Shown piece after piece: positions 28,774-37,318 of a stretch of 64,000 nt of DNA. The notes under the pieces are model-generated. The model ran no database searches, was not told where the DNA came from, and worked only from the letters and a program-made list of their open reading frames with translations. The translations under genes were made by a program, and so were the position numbers. Within the stretch, counting starts at the first letter, position 1. Every line of letters begins with the position of its first letter. This stretch comes from Pedobacter antarcticus (GTDB lineage: Bacteria; Bacteroidota; Bacteroidia; Sphingobacteriales; Sphingobacteriaceae), in assembly GCF_900112985.1 (NCBI RefSeq), contig NZ_FONS01000006.1:186001-250000 (forward strand), read 5' to 3'.

Positions 28774-30234
28774 TTAATCCTGGACTAAGGGTATATTTAC
28801 TTTTTTTCTTAACTCTTCATCAATTTTCGGTCCTAAAAACACCAGAACCCATGAAATGTAGACTATATATGATGACGGCGCTGTATTGATGACTTCGTTT
28901 CCATAGCTACAAATCAAGATACCTGCGAAACCAGACGTTAAAGCAATCATTTTGATTTTGAGCCGCTCGTCCTTGATGTTCCAAACTATTCCGCAACACT
29001 TCCCTAAGATATACATCATTATACCAAACCAGATGACAAACCCCACAATTCCATACATAGCCCAAACCTTGACCCAATAACTGTCCGGTGCAATTGTAGA
29101 AAGGAATTTATCTTTATTATACTCTAGTCCCCATACCCCGATAACACCAAGGCCGCCGCCCAGCGGCCGGGTACTCAAATATTCCCGTAAAATTTGCTGA
29201 TTGGTAATTCTGACATTGAAGGAAGCCTCCTTGGGATCAAAAGCGGTTCTTAGCCGGTAAATTTCGTAGTTACTGTTACCGATATAAGTATACTTTAATA
29301 CGAACAAGAAAGAGCACGCAATTAAACCTCCGATAATCATCACCTTAAATTTTTTACTAAGGACAAGCGCAACAAACACCCCGACAATCAGCGCAAAGAT
29401 GGCGCCTCTTGTACCGGAAATAAGCATCCCATATAATAAGATTAAAGATGCGATAAACAGCAGGACTCTTTTCCACATTTTAAAAGGGCCCAATGACAGC
29501 ACAAGAGCTATCAATCCTATGTGCGCCTGCGAAGCACCAAACTGACCTGCATCGCTATAAAAAGAGAAGACCCTCAACCTGCCAAAAAGAATATGTGTAA
29601 CGTAGCCGCCCTCGTCAATAAACCGCTGTTCTCCTGGAGATAGACCGATATACAACTGTTTCATTCCGTTGAAAGCTGCGAGAAGAGAAAACCCGATGAT
29701 TAAACCGAGAAATACATTAAGATCGCGGTTTCGTTTCAACACCAGGAAACCAATAACGACGACTAGAAAAGGGTAAAGAGCTGCAGCCCGGATTTCCTGA
29801 AGCCAACCTTGCACACTTGCTCCTGCAGGATTGGCTATCTCCAGAACGCTGATAATAAGCCATGTAAGCATTAGCAGACACAAATCATTATTAAGTGTTT
29901 TCCAGTTCTGCTCATCAGGACTAAAAATTAAAGTGAGGCAGCCCAGAATCATAATTCCTTCCTGCATAATCCCGAATGGACCTCCTCCAATTTCCCTGGT
30001 GAGGATCATGAAAGTGAAGATGAAGCATAATAAAACCCAAATGATCGCATTAGGTTTTTTGATGAAATAAAGTTCAATACCGACCAGTATAGCTAGCGCA
30101 ATTGCACCAACCGGTAAAATAATTCCGGCATCACCTACAAACACACCAATTCCGATGCTTAATGCAATAGCAATTGAAATTAGTATAATCTTTAATTTAT
30201 TATAGCGCTCCCGCCCGGATGATTTCACCATCAA
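28774..30234 (-). CDS. Polymerase/ligase, O-antigen ligase (Wzy/WaaL) family
   Basis: The 486-residue polytopic membrane protein has about 11-12 hydrophobic segments and a large periplasmic loop after YGMLISGTRGAIFALIVG. That motif, with its Arg, is typical of the Wzy_C/O-antigen ligase superfamily, as is the later RPLGGGLGVIGVWGLEYN in the periplasmic loop. It would link repeat units into a polymer, or ligate them, on the periplasmic side. It is encoded 11 bp after the Wzz-like gene, the usual pairing in Wzy-dependent EPS loci. Polymerase and ligase roles cannot be separated by sequence alone; context favours polymerase. Confidence 0.85.
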   Translation of the reverse strand: MMVKSSGRERYNKLKIILISIAIALSIGIGVFVGDAGIILPVGAIALAILVGIELYFIKKPNAIIWVLLCFIFTFMILTREIGGGPFGIMQEGIMILGCLTLIFSPDEQNWKTLNNDLCLLMLTWLIISVLEIANPAGASVQGWLQEIRAAALYPFLVVVIGFLVLKRNRDLNVFLGLIIGFSLLAAFNGMKQLYIGLSPGEQRFIDEGGYVTHILFGRLRVFSFYSDAGQFGASQAHIGLIALVLSLGPFKMWKRVLLFIASLILLYGMLISGTRGAIFALIVGVFVALVLSKKFKVMIIGGLIACSFLFVLKYTYIGNSNYEIYRLRTAFDPKEASFNVRITNQQILREYLSTRPLGGGLGVIGVWGLEYNKDKFLSTIAPDSYWVKVWAMYGIVGFVIWFGIMMYILGKCCGIVWNIKDERLKIKMIALTSGFAGILICSYGNEVINTAPSSYIVYISWVLVFLGPKIDEELRKKVNIPLVQD

Positions 30235-30245
30235 AGATTCAACAA

Positions 30246-32396
30246 TTAAGATTTACCCTTATAATCCGCCTTCATTTTATTTAAGACCCACCCAATAAAT
30301 CCTTTTTGTTCTTTTAGATATGGAAGAAGTTCCTTCTCTTCATCTGACAAGACTTTGCCATATTCAAATACCGCAATAGTTTTCTCTGCGAACAAAAGCC
30401 ATTCTTTGGCCAGATTTACCTCATTTATACTATGTATATCTATAATAATCAAATCGAACTCGTTTCTAAGAATGTCAAATCCGGCCCGCAGATTCCGCAA
30501 ACTCTGAATTTCAAGCAAGGAGGTGTTATCCTCATTTTTATTCAGGACAGTAATTAAGTCATTCGCATTAATCTCCCTTTTTATCAGAAAAGTTTCAAAA
30601 TTGCCTCTTGCCGTTAATTCCTTAGTTTTTTCATTTTCGATTGCCTGCGACTCACCACCGATCAACAGAACTTTCTTTCCGGTTTTAGCAAATGCATAAG
30701 CAAGACTGGATGAAATAAAGGATTTGCCCTCTCCATTACCAAGACTTGTTATTCCCAGAATCCTGCTGCTATCCCTATCCATTTCACTGGATATGTCCAG
30801 GCGTAAGGTTCTAAGCTGATTTTTAAAAACTTTGTATTCAGGAGCGTCACCATCTCCCCATATTTCCTTGAAAGATTTAATAATATTTACGTAGTGAAGA
30901 TGTCCGATTACCGGTAGGGAAGTAAGTGCCGTTAATTGCTTCGCATTGATAATAGACCTGTCAAGGAAGAACAACAGTACAACAGTCATAAAACAAAGCG
31001 CAAAGCTACCAATTCCGGCGGCAGCTGTAAGAACCATTTTTTTCGACGGTTCCGGCGTTCCGATAAGACCAACCTGGGCAATATTAAGCTTCAGACCAAT
31101 ATTCTGCTCCGTTCTCGTTTGATTATACCTATTTAAGGCATCCATGTAATCTTTTGTAGCTAAATCGGCGTCTCTTTCATAATTCTGGATACCAGCGTCA
31201 AAAGGAACCATACTATTGTATTTACCTTTCAAAACCGCAAGTTCCCTGTTAATTGCAGAAATACTGCTTTTTGCTTGATTCATAGCAATCTCCAGCGTCG
31301 ATCTCTGCTGAATTAAATTCTGTTTATTTACAGTTGGATCTGTAATATTCTGATCAGAGTTAGCCGCTGTTTTTTCTGACATCAAATTGGTTAACGAGTC
31401 AACCCTTTTTTTATCTGCTACTTTAAAACCACCATCTATATACCTGTCATTTGCAACTTTAAGCTGATTTTTAAGATTTACTATTTCCCTGTTTTGGGAA
31501 ATGACGTTCCCGCCAGCAAGTGGATCTTTACCCCTCAGCCTCGCTTCAATTGCTCTAATTGCTCCCGAATTAGCCTGAATAGCACTAATAGCCTGAGCCT
31601 TACGTTCTTCATTGAGAGAAATCTGAGAGTAAACCGCTTCAGACTGCTTGTCTAAATTAATTACCCCATTCTGCATCTTAAACTGCTTTAAATCAGCATT
31701 CTTTGCATTCATTGTGGCTTCTTTCGTTTTCAAAAGCGAATCCAGGAGAACCATAGAATTATTCTGATTATAGCCGACATCCAGCGTATAATTCCTAATA
31801 AACTCTGTTGTCAACGTATTAACAACAAAAGCAGAAAGTTCGGGATTATTAGATGTATAAGTTACGTTGATGAAATCACTCCCGTCATTTCTGTTAATCT
31901 CAAGGTTTTTATCTATTCCCTTCTCATCGTAACCCATAGAGACGACAATATCATAAAGCGGATATTTACCTTTATTATCTACCGGAGTAAGTACGGTCTT
32001 TTTCTGAAGCTTTTCCTTATATAAAGCAATTAGTTCATTCCGTTGCGGATCTGATAAAGAATCCAGCTTTGGGCTGTACTTTTTATAAGACTGGCCTGGA
32101 TTTTCGAGGTCATGTAAAATCAGATGATAGGAAAGAATACTCGAAATCTTCTTCATCTTAATTTTCTCAATGATATTGGAAAATTGCTGACTGAGTTTAA
32201 AGTAGTCAAGGTTTTGCTCGGTTGTAGCAACTTGCTTAGACTGGTCAATCAGACCTGTCGATATCTGAGCCTGGGACTTATACTGATCAGGTAAATTTTT
32301 AACCAAAAGATAGGCCACCACAACAGTAACGAGCGGCACAAGTATAATAAGCCACTTATATCGTTTGAGATGAGAATTAAAAGCCTTAAAATCCAT
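30246..32396 (-). CDS. Wzz/GumC-type chain-length protein with a degenerate BY-kinase-like domain
   Basis: The 716-residue product has a Wzz domain with a transmembrane helix near residues 14-32, a long periplasmic coiled-coil-rich region (about 200-420), a second transmembrane helix near 450-475, and a cytoplasmic ATPase-like domain (about 530-716). The P-loop reads GNGEGKS near 550. The following Walker A'-type strand reads LLIGGES where active kinases have LLIDxDxR, the Walker B-like strand reads LIIIDIHS, and the C-terminus lacks a tyrosine cluster. It probably sets chain length and export as a structural co-polymerase, with kinase activity lost. The gene sits between the TolC-like and Wzy-like genes. 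Confidence 0.88.
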   Translation of the reverse strand: MDFKAFNSHLKRYKWLIILVPLVTVVVAYLLVKNLPDQYKSQAQISTGLIDQSKQVATTEQNLDYFKLSQQFSNIIEKIKMKKISSILSYHLILHDLENPGQSYKKYSPKLDSLSDPQRNELIALYKEKLQKKTVLTPVDNKGKYPLYDIVVSMGYDEKGIDKNLEINRNDGSDFINVTYTSNNPELSAFVVNTLTTEFIRNYTLDVGYNQNNSMVLLDSLLKTKEATMNAKNADLKQFKMQNGVINLDKQSEAVYSQISLNEERKAQAISAIQANSGAIRAIEARLRGKDPLAGGNVISQNREIVNLKNQLKVANDRYIDGGFKVADKKRVDSLTNLMSEKTAANSDQNITDPTVNKQNLIQQRSTLEIAMNQAKSSISAINRELAVLKGKYNSMVPFDAGIQNYERDADLATKDYMDALNRYNQTRTEQNIGLKLNIAQVGLIGTPEPSKKMVLTAAAGIGSFALCFMTVVLLFFLDRSIINAKQLTALTSLPVIGHLHYVNIIKSFKEIWGDGDAPEYKVFKNQLRTLRLDISSEMDRDSSRILGITSLGNGEGKSFISSSLAYAFAKTGKKVLLIGGESQAIENEKTKELTARGNFETFLIKREINANDLITVLNKNEDNTSLLEIQSLRNLRAGFDILRNEFDLIIIDIHSINEVNLAKEWLLFAEKTIAVFEYGKVLSDEEKELLPYLKEQKGFIGWVLNKMKADYKGKS

Positions 32397-32419
32397 TATT
32401 TATGATGATATATTTTTTT

Positions 32420-33097
32420 TTATTTAACTTCAGCAAGAGGTTTTCCTACAATTTCTTCCAGCGCATCTTTTGCTGTCAGGTAGCTAACTTCAGAGGTGAT
32501 TTTAGCAGTATTGGCAGCAGCAAGATTTATTCTCGACTGATTATACACTTCAAGTGAGATTTCACCTTTTTCAAATTTATATTTTAAATTCTCGGCTACA
32601 TTTTTATTATCCTGAACACTTTGAGTATTAACTTTAAGTTGTCCGAGTTGCTCAATATAAGCATAATATCTTCTTTTAACCTCAGTACCGAGTGACATAT
32701 CATACTCCTGGGCTTCTAACTGGGCTATTTTATAATCTGCCCTAGCTTTTTTTCCAATGTAAGGTTTTTGAAGAAAATTCCCGAGGTTCAAAGATACTCC
32801 AAACTGGAAACCGTTCACCGTATAAGGATTGATTGGGTTTAACACATCAGATTTTTTATCAGGTCTGTAAAAGTATGACACATTGAATATATCAAGATAA
32901 GAAACTGCATTTATTGGAATAGCAGTCTTTGCACTTTCAGCCCGGGCTTCAAATATCTTAGTGCGGGGAAAATTAAGCCGCGCCAATTCAATATATTTTT
33001 GAAGTAACGAGTAATTGATATCACCTATGATAGATTCCTGTGCAGAAGCGCTAAGGGTAAATAAAGAGCATAGAAGAAAAATGTAAAGCTTTTTCAT
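32420..33097 (-). CDS. Half-length TolC/OEP-family outer-membrane protein
   Basis: The 225-residue product has a cleavable signal peptide (SLFTLSASAQ, about 1-19). The body reads like one repeat of the outer-membrane efflux protein family: a beta stretch (NGFQFGVSLNLGNFLQKP), then long helices with YKIAQLEAQEYDMSLGTEVKRRYYAYIEQLGQL and YKFEKGEISLEVYNQSRINLAAA. Usual TolC proteins are about 420-480 residues with two such repeats, so this is about half size; the reading frame is intact at both ends. No SLBB/Wza-type exporter is encoded in the locus, so a multimer of this half-protein may provide the outer-membrane path. That role is inference. Confidence 0.75.
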   Translation of the reverse strand: MKKLYIFLLCSLFTLSASAQESIIGDINYSLLQKYIELARLNFPRTKIFEARAESAKTAIPINAVSYLDIFNVSYFYRPDKKSDVLNPINPYTVNGFQFGVSLNLGNFLQKPYIGKKARADYKIAQLEAQEYDMSLGTEVKRRYYAYIEQLGQLKVNTQSVQDNKNVAENLKYKFEKGEISLEVYNQSRINLAAANTAKITSEVSYLTAKDALEEIVGKPLAEVK

Positions 33098-33127
33098 TTT
33101 TTTTAAGTTAAATATAGATTTTAGATT

Positions 33128-34186
33128 TTAAACTTTTTCTTTCTGGAATAAAGCGGGAACTGTGCGTAACATAATGTTGAGATCAAACCAGACTGAATAA
33201 TTTTTAGCATAAAAATTATCTAGTTGCTTTCTCTCAGTGTCTGACATCTCACTTTTTCCCCGTTTACTGATTTGCCATAATCCTGTTAACCCGGAAGGTC
33301 CTAGAAAACGTAGAGACCATTCATTGCTGGTTAGCATTTCAGCTTCATAGAGTGGCAATGGACGATTACCAACCAAAGACATATCCCCCTTAATTACATT
33401 GAATAACTGGGGAATTTCATCCAGACTGGAATTCCTTAAAAAGTTACCAAGCTTGGTAACACGTGGGTCATTCTTAATTTTAACAAATGCATTAGAACCA
33501 CTTCCGTCATCAGCGTACTGGTTCAGGTTTGATAAATTCTTTAATTCTGCATCAGCCCCAACCTTCATTGACCTGAATTTATAGAAATCAAATATTCTAT
33601 ACCCGGTACCGACTCTCTTACTTTTATAAATAACCGGGCCTTTTGAATCAAGCTTAATCAAAATTGCGACCAGAAGAAGAATCGGAGAGAGCACTAATAA
33701 TACCGCGCCAGAAGCAATCATATCAAAAATTCTTTTTGGATATGGAACATGGTATTCATTTCTTTTTTTGATAACAGACAGTTGCTCGATATTAGGTTTG
33801 ATCAGCTTGAATTTAATCAAAAAATTAAGTCTTTCATTCAGCACATCAACTTCGTATGGATGAACATACAAGTCGTGCACTTTAGCTTTAATTGCTCTCA
33901 ATTTGAGCTTCAAATCCTGTCTATCCCCTATCAGGATTATGATGAGACCACTTGTTAAAGGATTACTTTTAATTTTTTCAACTAGTGAAAAAACCAGTTC
34001 TTCGTCGTCCGCTTCAATCATGATAACATCAGGCGTAGAAAATAGAGACATTTTATTTAAATGATCCTCAAGTAATACATTATCCGCGACTGCAACGACA
34101 TTAAACATATTATTTAATGCTTCGGCCGATTCGGAGAAATGTTTAGACCCCGAATAAACTAAACTAACTCTTTTGTTGTTCTCCAT
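33128..34186 (-). CDS. Initiating sugar transferase with an N-terminal pseudo-receiver domain
   Basis: The 352-residue product starts with a receiver-like alpha/beta domain (about 1-125). Glu58 in DVIMIE stands where the phospho-accepting Asp should be, and His109 replaces the conserved Lys, so it is probably not phosphorylated. The C-terminal part (about 148-352) is a bacterial sugar transferase of the WbaP/PglC class: FDMIASGAVLLVLSPILLLVAI (membrane hairpin), KRVGTGYRIFDFYKFRSM, then RNSSLDEIPQLFNVIKGDMSLVGNRP. It would start EPS synthesis by moving a phosphosugar onto undecaprenyl phosphate. The receiver gene lies 3 bp upstream. Confidence 0.9.
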   Translation of the reverse strand: MENNKRVSLVYSGSKHFSESAEALNNMFNVVAVADNVLLEDHLNKMSLFSTPDVIMIEADDEELVFSLVEKIKSNPLTSGLIIILIGDRQDLKLKLRAIKAKVHDLYVHPYEVDVLNERLNFLIKFKLIKPNIEQLSVIKKRNEYHVPYPKRIFDMIASGAVLLVLSPILLLVAILIKLDSKGPVIYKSKRVGTGYRIFDFYKFRSMKVGADAELKNLSNLNQYADDGSGSNAFVKIKNDPRVTKLGNFLRNSSLDEIPQLFNVIKGDMSLVGNRPLPLYEAEMLTSNEWSLRFLGPSGLTGLWQISKRGKSEMSDTERKQLDNFYAKNYSVWFDLNIMLRTVPALFQKEKV

Positions 34187-34189
34187 TTA

Positions 34190-34576
34190 TTAATTGGCAA
34201 TAATTTGATTTGAATTTAAAACTTTGGCTATCTCCTCTTTTAAGAATTCAGGGTTGAATGGTTTTGGAAAATATGCCTCCACTTTAAATGGCAAATTAGA
34301 AACAATATTATCCAGGTCTTCAGCCGCAGAAAGAATAATTACAGGTATATCCCTATAAAACCCACTTATTTTTATACTCTTTAAAAACGATGAGCCATCA
34401 AAATATGGCATATGAAGATCAAGAATAATAAGATCTGGCAGATTGCCATCTTCAAACCATAAATGAGCCTTGTATCCGCTTTCAACAGCATATATATTAT
34501 ACTGTTTGTTCAGAATAAAGTTCAATAACTTTAAAATGCTAGGCTCATCATCAACGAGTAATATTTGCTTCTTCAT
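34190..34576 (-). CDS. Stand-alone response-regulator receiver domain
   Basis: The 128-residue product is only a CheY-like receiver. It has the acidic pair Asp9/Asp10 in LVDDEPS, the phospho-acceptor Asp53 in IILDLHMP, Ser83 in ILSAAED and Lys105 in FPKPF, so all active-site positions are intact. No output domain follows. It is the first gene of the EPS operon, 3 bp before the pseudo-receiver sugar transferase, and may transmit a phosphorylation signal directly to the EPS machine or feed a phosphorelay. No partner histidine kinase is adjacent; the one at 47158 is a distant, untested possibility. Confidence 0.9.
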   Translation of the reverse strand: MKKQILLVDDEPSILKLLNFILNKQYNIYAVESGYKAHLWFEDGNLPDLIILDLHMPYFDGSSFLKSIKISGFYRDIPVIILSAAEDLDNIVSNLPFKVEAYFPKPFNPEFLKEEIAKVLNSNQIIAN

Positions 34577-34673
34577 CTTCTGCAGACTTATATTTAGTAT
34601 TATTTTTTAAAAAGTTTTATTGAATTAGTCAACAGCTTTAAAGGTCCCGATTTATCAAATCTACAGATATGTA

Positions 34674-34689
34674 TGCAAAAAACCACCCA
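34674..34689 (-). promoter_or_regulatory. Candidate sigma-54 promoter for the EPS operon
   Basis: Read on the minus strand the site is TGGGTGGTTTTTTGCA. It has GG at the -24 position and TTGCA at the -12 position with the canonical spacing. The -24 half is imperfect (GTG instead of CAC). The predicted start would leave a leader of roughly 85-90 nt before the receiver gene at 34576. Confidence 0.4.
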
Positions 34690-34793
34690 GAAGTACGCTT
34701 TAGCCAGAAACAGATCAAAAATATTGCGATAACTATAGTAATGAGGTTATTTTCTTATCATAATCGGTTTTTTGGGTATTAAAACTGGGTAAT

Positions 34794-34815
34794 TACTTTC
34801 TCAAATGAGAAAGTA
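34794..34815. promoter_or_regulatory. Near-perfect palindrome, probable regulator-binding site
   Basis: TACTTTCTCA and TGAGAAAGTA are exact reverse complements separated by AA. The site is about 105 bp from the minus-strand sigma-54-like element and about 70 bp from the plus-strand one, a typical enhancer distance. A further GTACGTAC palindrome partly overlaps its right edge (34813-34820). Confidence 0.6.
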
Positions 34816-34886
34816 CGTACTCGAGAAATAACAAAAATTAACTGCTGTAAAGTATATTAACCACAAAGATTTAAAGTTAAATGGTT

Positions 34887-34901
34887 CGGCACACTTTTGG
34901 C
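34887..34901 (+). promoter_or_regulatory. Candidate sigma-54 promoter toward the glycosyltransferase at 35056
   Basis: The site CGGCACACTTTTGGC has GGCAC in the -24 half and the GC of the -12 half at the canonical spacing. The -12 half is imperfect (TGGC instead of TTGC). The predicted start would be near 34913, about 140 bp before the gene. Confidence 0.4.
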
Positions 34902-35055
34902 CTTCTATTAACTACTTTGCAATTTAATAATAAAGTCGTTAATTCATCCATCCAATTTACTAATACAATATCAATACTCCAAGTACCTGAATACACCAGT
35001 GAAGAATATTTATCTAAATTTATACTATGCGTGAAAAAATTAACTTGATGATTTT

Positions 35056-36273
35056 ATGGTTTTAAAAGACAAGGTGATCATTATACTGGGAAATACCCGA
35101 TACGATGGACCAATACAGGCGACATCGGTATTTATAGCTCAAAACCTTGCCCTGCATAATAAGGTCTTTTTTATCGACTATCCATTTACAATTAAAGATT
35201 TTTTTTCTCATTTACTAAAAAAGAACGGCCTGTCTGCCGAACGACTAAAGAAGTATTCTATCTTCTCAGATGGGCTGCTGGAGACTGAATTGCCGGGTTT
35301 GAAGATCGTGATAACTCCACCTGTTATTCCTGTTAATTTCTTACCTGAAGGAAAAACTTACAGGAATATACTCTATTTCAATGAATGTCTGATCAGAAAA
35401 CGTTTAAAAAAAATAATTAAAGCGGAAAAAATAAAAGAATTCATCTTTATAAATTCATTCAATTTCCACTATCCGGATATTGCTAACGGGCTCCATCCGC
35501 TTTTGACTGTATATCATTGCGTTGATCCCATGATCGTTCCGTATGACATGAAGCACGGCATACAATCTGAAGCAGCACTCGTTAGCAAAAGTGATCTTGT
35601 TATCTGTACGAGCATGGCTTTATACCGGGAAAAATCGAAGGAGAATAAGAATACCTATTTTGTTCCAAATGCAACGGATTCTGATCTGCTGGAAAAAGTT
35701 CAGGACAAAAATTTATCAGTGCATGCTCAGGTCAGAGGAATTAAATCTCCGATAGTCGGTTATCTGGGAACTATAGAGCGACGAATAAACTACCAGTTAC
35801 TGCAACAAGTAGCGGAAGCCAATCCCGATTATTCATTTGTGCTGGCAGGTCCGGTAACAGCTACATATCTGCCGCAATCTTTGGCAGAACTGGAAAATGT
35901 ACATTTGCTAGGTGCTATCCCTTATGATCAAGTTCCCCAGTTAATCAAAAGCTTTGATATTGCAATTATCCCGTTTAAAAAAGATGAAGTAAGTAATACC
36001 ATCTTTCCTATTAAGTTATTTGAATATCTTGGTGCTGGAAAGCCGGTTATAGCAACAGATTTTAATGATGATCTGAGGGAATTTACAGAAGATCAGGTTT
36101 CCTACTGCTCGGATGCAGAATCTTTCAGTCTGTCAATCCGGACGGCGTTAATGACGAATTCAGAAGAATTAATACAGAAAAGAAAAGAGCTGGCAGCTAA
36201 GAATACCTGGGAAAACAGAACGGCTCAGATAGCCAGTATTATTGCCGCACACCTAGAGAAAAAAAACGCATAA
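35056..36273 (+). CDS. Glycosyltransferase, GT-B fold (TuaH-like)
   Basis: The 405-residue product opens VIIILGNTRYDGPIQATSVF and has VYHCVDPMIVPYD, SDLVICTSMALYREK, then VGYLGTIERRINYQLLQQV and the C-terminal IIPFKKDEVSNTIFPIKLFEYLGAGKPVIAT block typical of the nucleotide-sugar site in GT-B enzymes. It looks like a distant paralog of the enzyme encoded at 26804. It is transcribed away from the EPS operon, from the same control region, so it may be co-regulated with it. The ATG at 35056 is the first reasonable start. The donor sugar is unknown. Confidence 0.82.
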   Translation: MVLKDKVIIILGNTRYDGPIQATSVFIAQNLALHNKVFFIDYPFTIKDFFSHLLKKNGLSAERLKKYSIFSDGLLETELPGLKIVITPPVIPVNFLPEGKTYRNILYFNECLIRKRLKKIIKAEKIKEFIFINSFNFHYPDIANGLHPLLTVYHCVDPMIVPYDMKHGIQSEAALVSKSDLVICTSMALYREKSKENKNTYFVPNATDSDLLEKVQDKNLSVHAQVRGIKSPIVGYLGTIERRINYQLLQQVAEANPDYSFVLAGPVTATYLPQSLAELENVHLLGAIPYDQVPQLIKSFDIAIIPFKKDEVSNTIFPIKLFEYLGAGKPVIATDFNDDLREFTEDQVSYCSDAESFSLSIRTALMTNSEELIQKRKELAAKNTWENRTAQIASIIAAHLEKKNA

Positions 36274-36280
36274 TAAGCCG

Positions 36281-36311
36281 GTTGATCTGTACTTTAAAAG
36301 TGCAGATCAAC
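36281..36311. terminator. Hairpin between convergent genes, possible terminator
   Basis: GTTGATCTG (from 36281) pairs with CAGATCAAC (ending 36311), with further pairing inward through one G-T pair. It overlaps the last codons of the minus-strand gene at 36294. A clear T tract is lacking, so terminator function is uncertain. Confidence 0.35.
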
Positions 36312-37298
36312 TAAATCTATTACATCCTGGTCGGTCTTCGCATGAAAAATTCTTGCTCCAGATAACTGAGGGTACAATTTCTGGTAGCAATTAAAATGAT
36401 GTTCAGGCCCCTGTTTAGATATAATCAGGTTTATACCACCAAAATAACTAGCTAACGCAGCGGTTCCTCCATGAACAGAAATAAAATGATCTGAGTTGGC
36501 ATATACCATAAGCTGAAGATGATTAAAGTTGTTCACTTTATCTTTGTTCGCTTTATAAAGATCTTCCATTAACAGAACCTCAGGATGTTCTTTCTCCAGC
36601 CATTCAAATTCCTTCAAATCATATATTTCACTATTATCGCCAGTAATATTTTCGGGCCTCGGGCGATTATAGATAATAGTAAACTTATCTTTCAGCTTAC
36701 TTATAATATAATCAAGCTGCGATAAACTATAGAAACTTATAGGCGGACCATCCCATTCCATATTATAACGGTTTGCGATGATCAGTGTTGGTTTATCGTA
36801 TTTATATATATCATTCTTGTAATGGTCCTTTAACGGAACCGGCAGCCATTTACTCATTTTATAGTCATGACTGTACAAAATCCTTGGCATCTCAAAATTA
36901 TAGTTACCCTGGTTAGTCCTGGTTGAGAACTCTTCGTGATGATCAGGTGAAAAAAAGTAGAACTCCTTAGTGAATTTAGAAGAAATAGTTTTCTTCAATG
37001 TCCCGTTTTTATGATGCCAGTAGGCAAAAGGTAAAACAAACTGCAGCTCTGGTGCGAACTCACCATCAAATGCAATTTCTTTATACGCCGTCTTGGTGAT
37101 ATAATCTTTAGCCAGATATTTAAGCTGAACCAATTCACAGCTAAATGTATCGCGATAAAAATATTTTAAATTAGCTGGTACCTTAGGATACCTTAATTTG
37201 ACATACAAACTGAAAATTTTATTAGTTACCGTACTAGGCATAAAGACGCATTTAAAGATGTTGGATATTTTAGGGAAGAATGATATAAATATGCTCAA
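36294..37298 (-). CDS. Hypothetical protein, glycosyltransferase-like
   Basis: The 334-residue product is not confidently recognised. It is rich in Tyr, Phe, Lys and His, with no signal peptide or strong membrane span after the first residues. A C-terminal segment (HFISVHGGTAALASYFGG, then LIISKQGPEHHF) resembles the substrate-binding end of GT61- or fucosyltransferase-like GT-B enzymes, and KFTIIYNRPRPENI suits a Rossmann strand. Position at the edge of the EPS locus supports a glycan role. A later ATG near residue 18 (MPSTVTNK) is a possible alternative start. It lies 20 bp after the AraC/GlxA gene stop on the same strand. Confidence 0.6.
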   Translation of the reverse strand: MSIFISFFPKISNIFKCVFMPSTVTNKIFSLYVKLRYPKVPANLKYFYRDTFSCELVQLKYLAKDYITKTAYKEIAFDGEFAPELQFVLPFAYWHHKNGTLKKTISSKFTKEFYFFSPDHHEEFSTRTNQGNYNFEMPRILYSHDYKMSKWLPVPLKDHYKNDIYKYDKPTLIIANRYNMEWDGPPISFYSLSQLDYIISKLKDKFTIIYNRPRPENITGDNSEIYDLKEFEWLEKEHPEVLLMEDLYKANKDKVNNFNHLQLMVYANSDHFISVHGGTAALASYFGGINLIISKQGPEHHFNCYQKLYPQLSGARIFHAKTDQDVIDLVDLHF

Positions 37299-37318
37299 AG
37301 TTATTTATAATTAATCAA

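Larger units (their letters stand above)
34577..35055. promoter_or_regulatory. Divergent EPS control region
   Basis: This 479-bp gene-free region lies between the large minus-strand EPS operon and the plus-strand glycosyltransferase gene at 35056. It holds two outward-facing sigma-54-like elements and a central palindrome, listed separately. It also contains a minus-strand TAGATTTG (34656-34663) that fits the Bacteroidota -7 box TAnnTTTG, but no TTTG was seen at the usual upstream distance. The remainder is AT-rich without obvious RNA structure. Confidence 0.6.

Noticed and set aside
32420..33097. TolC-like gene as a truncated pseudogene
   Set aside because: The frame is intact with a good signal peptide and a natural stop, the spacing to neighbours is operon-like, and no remaining half was found downstream, so a real short protein is more likely.
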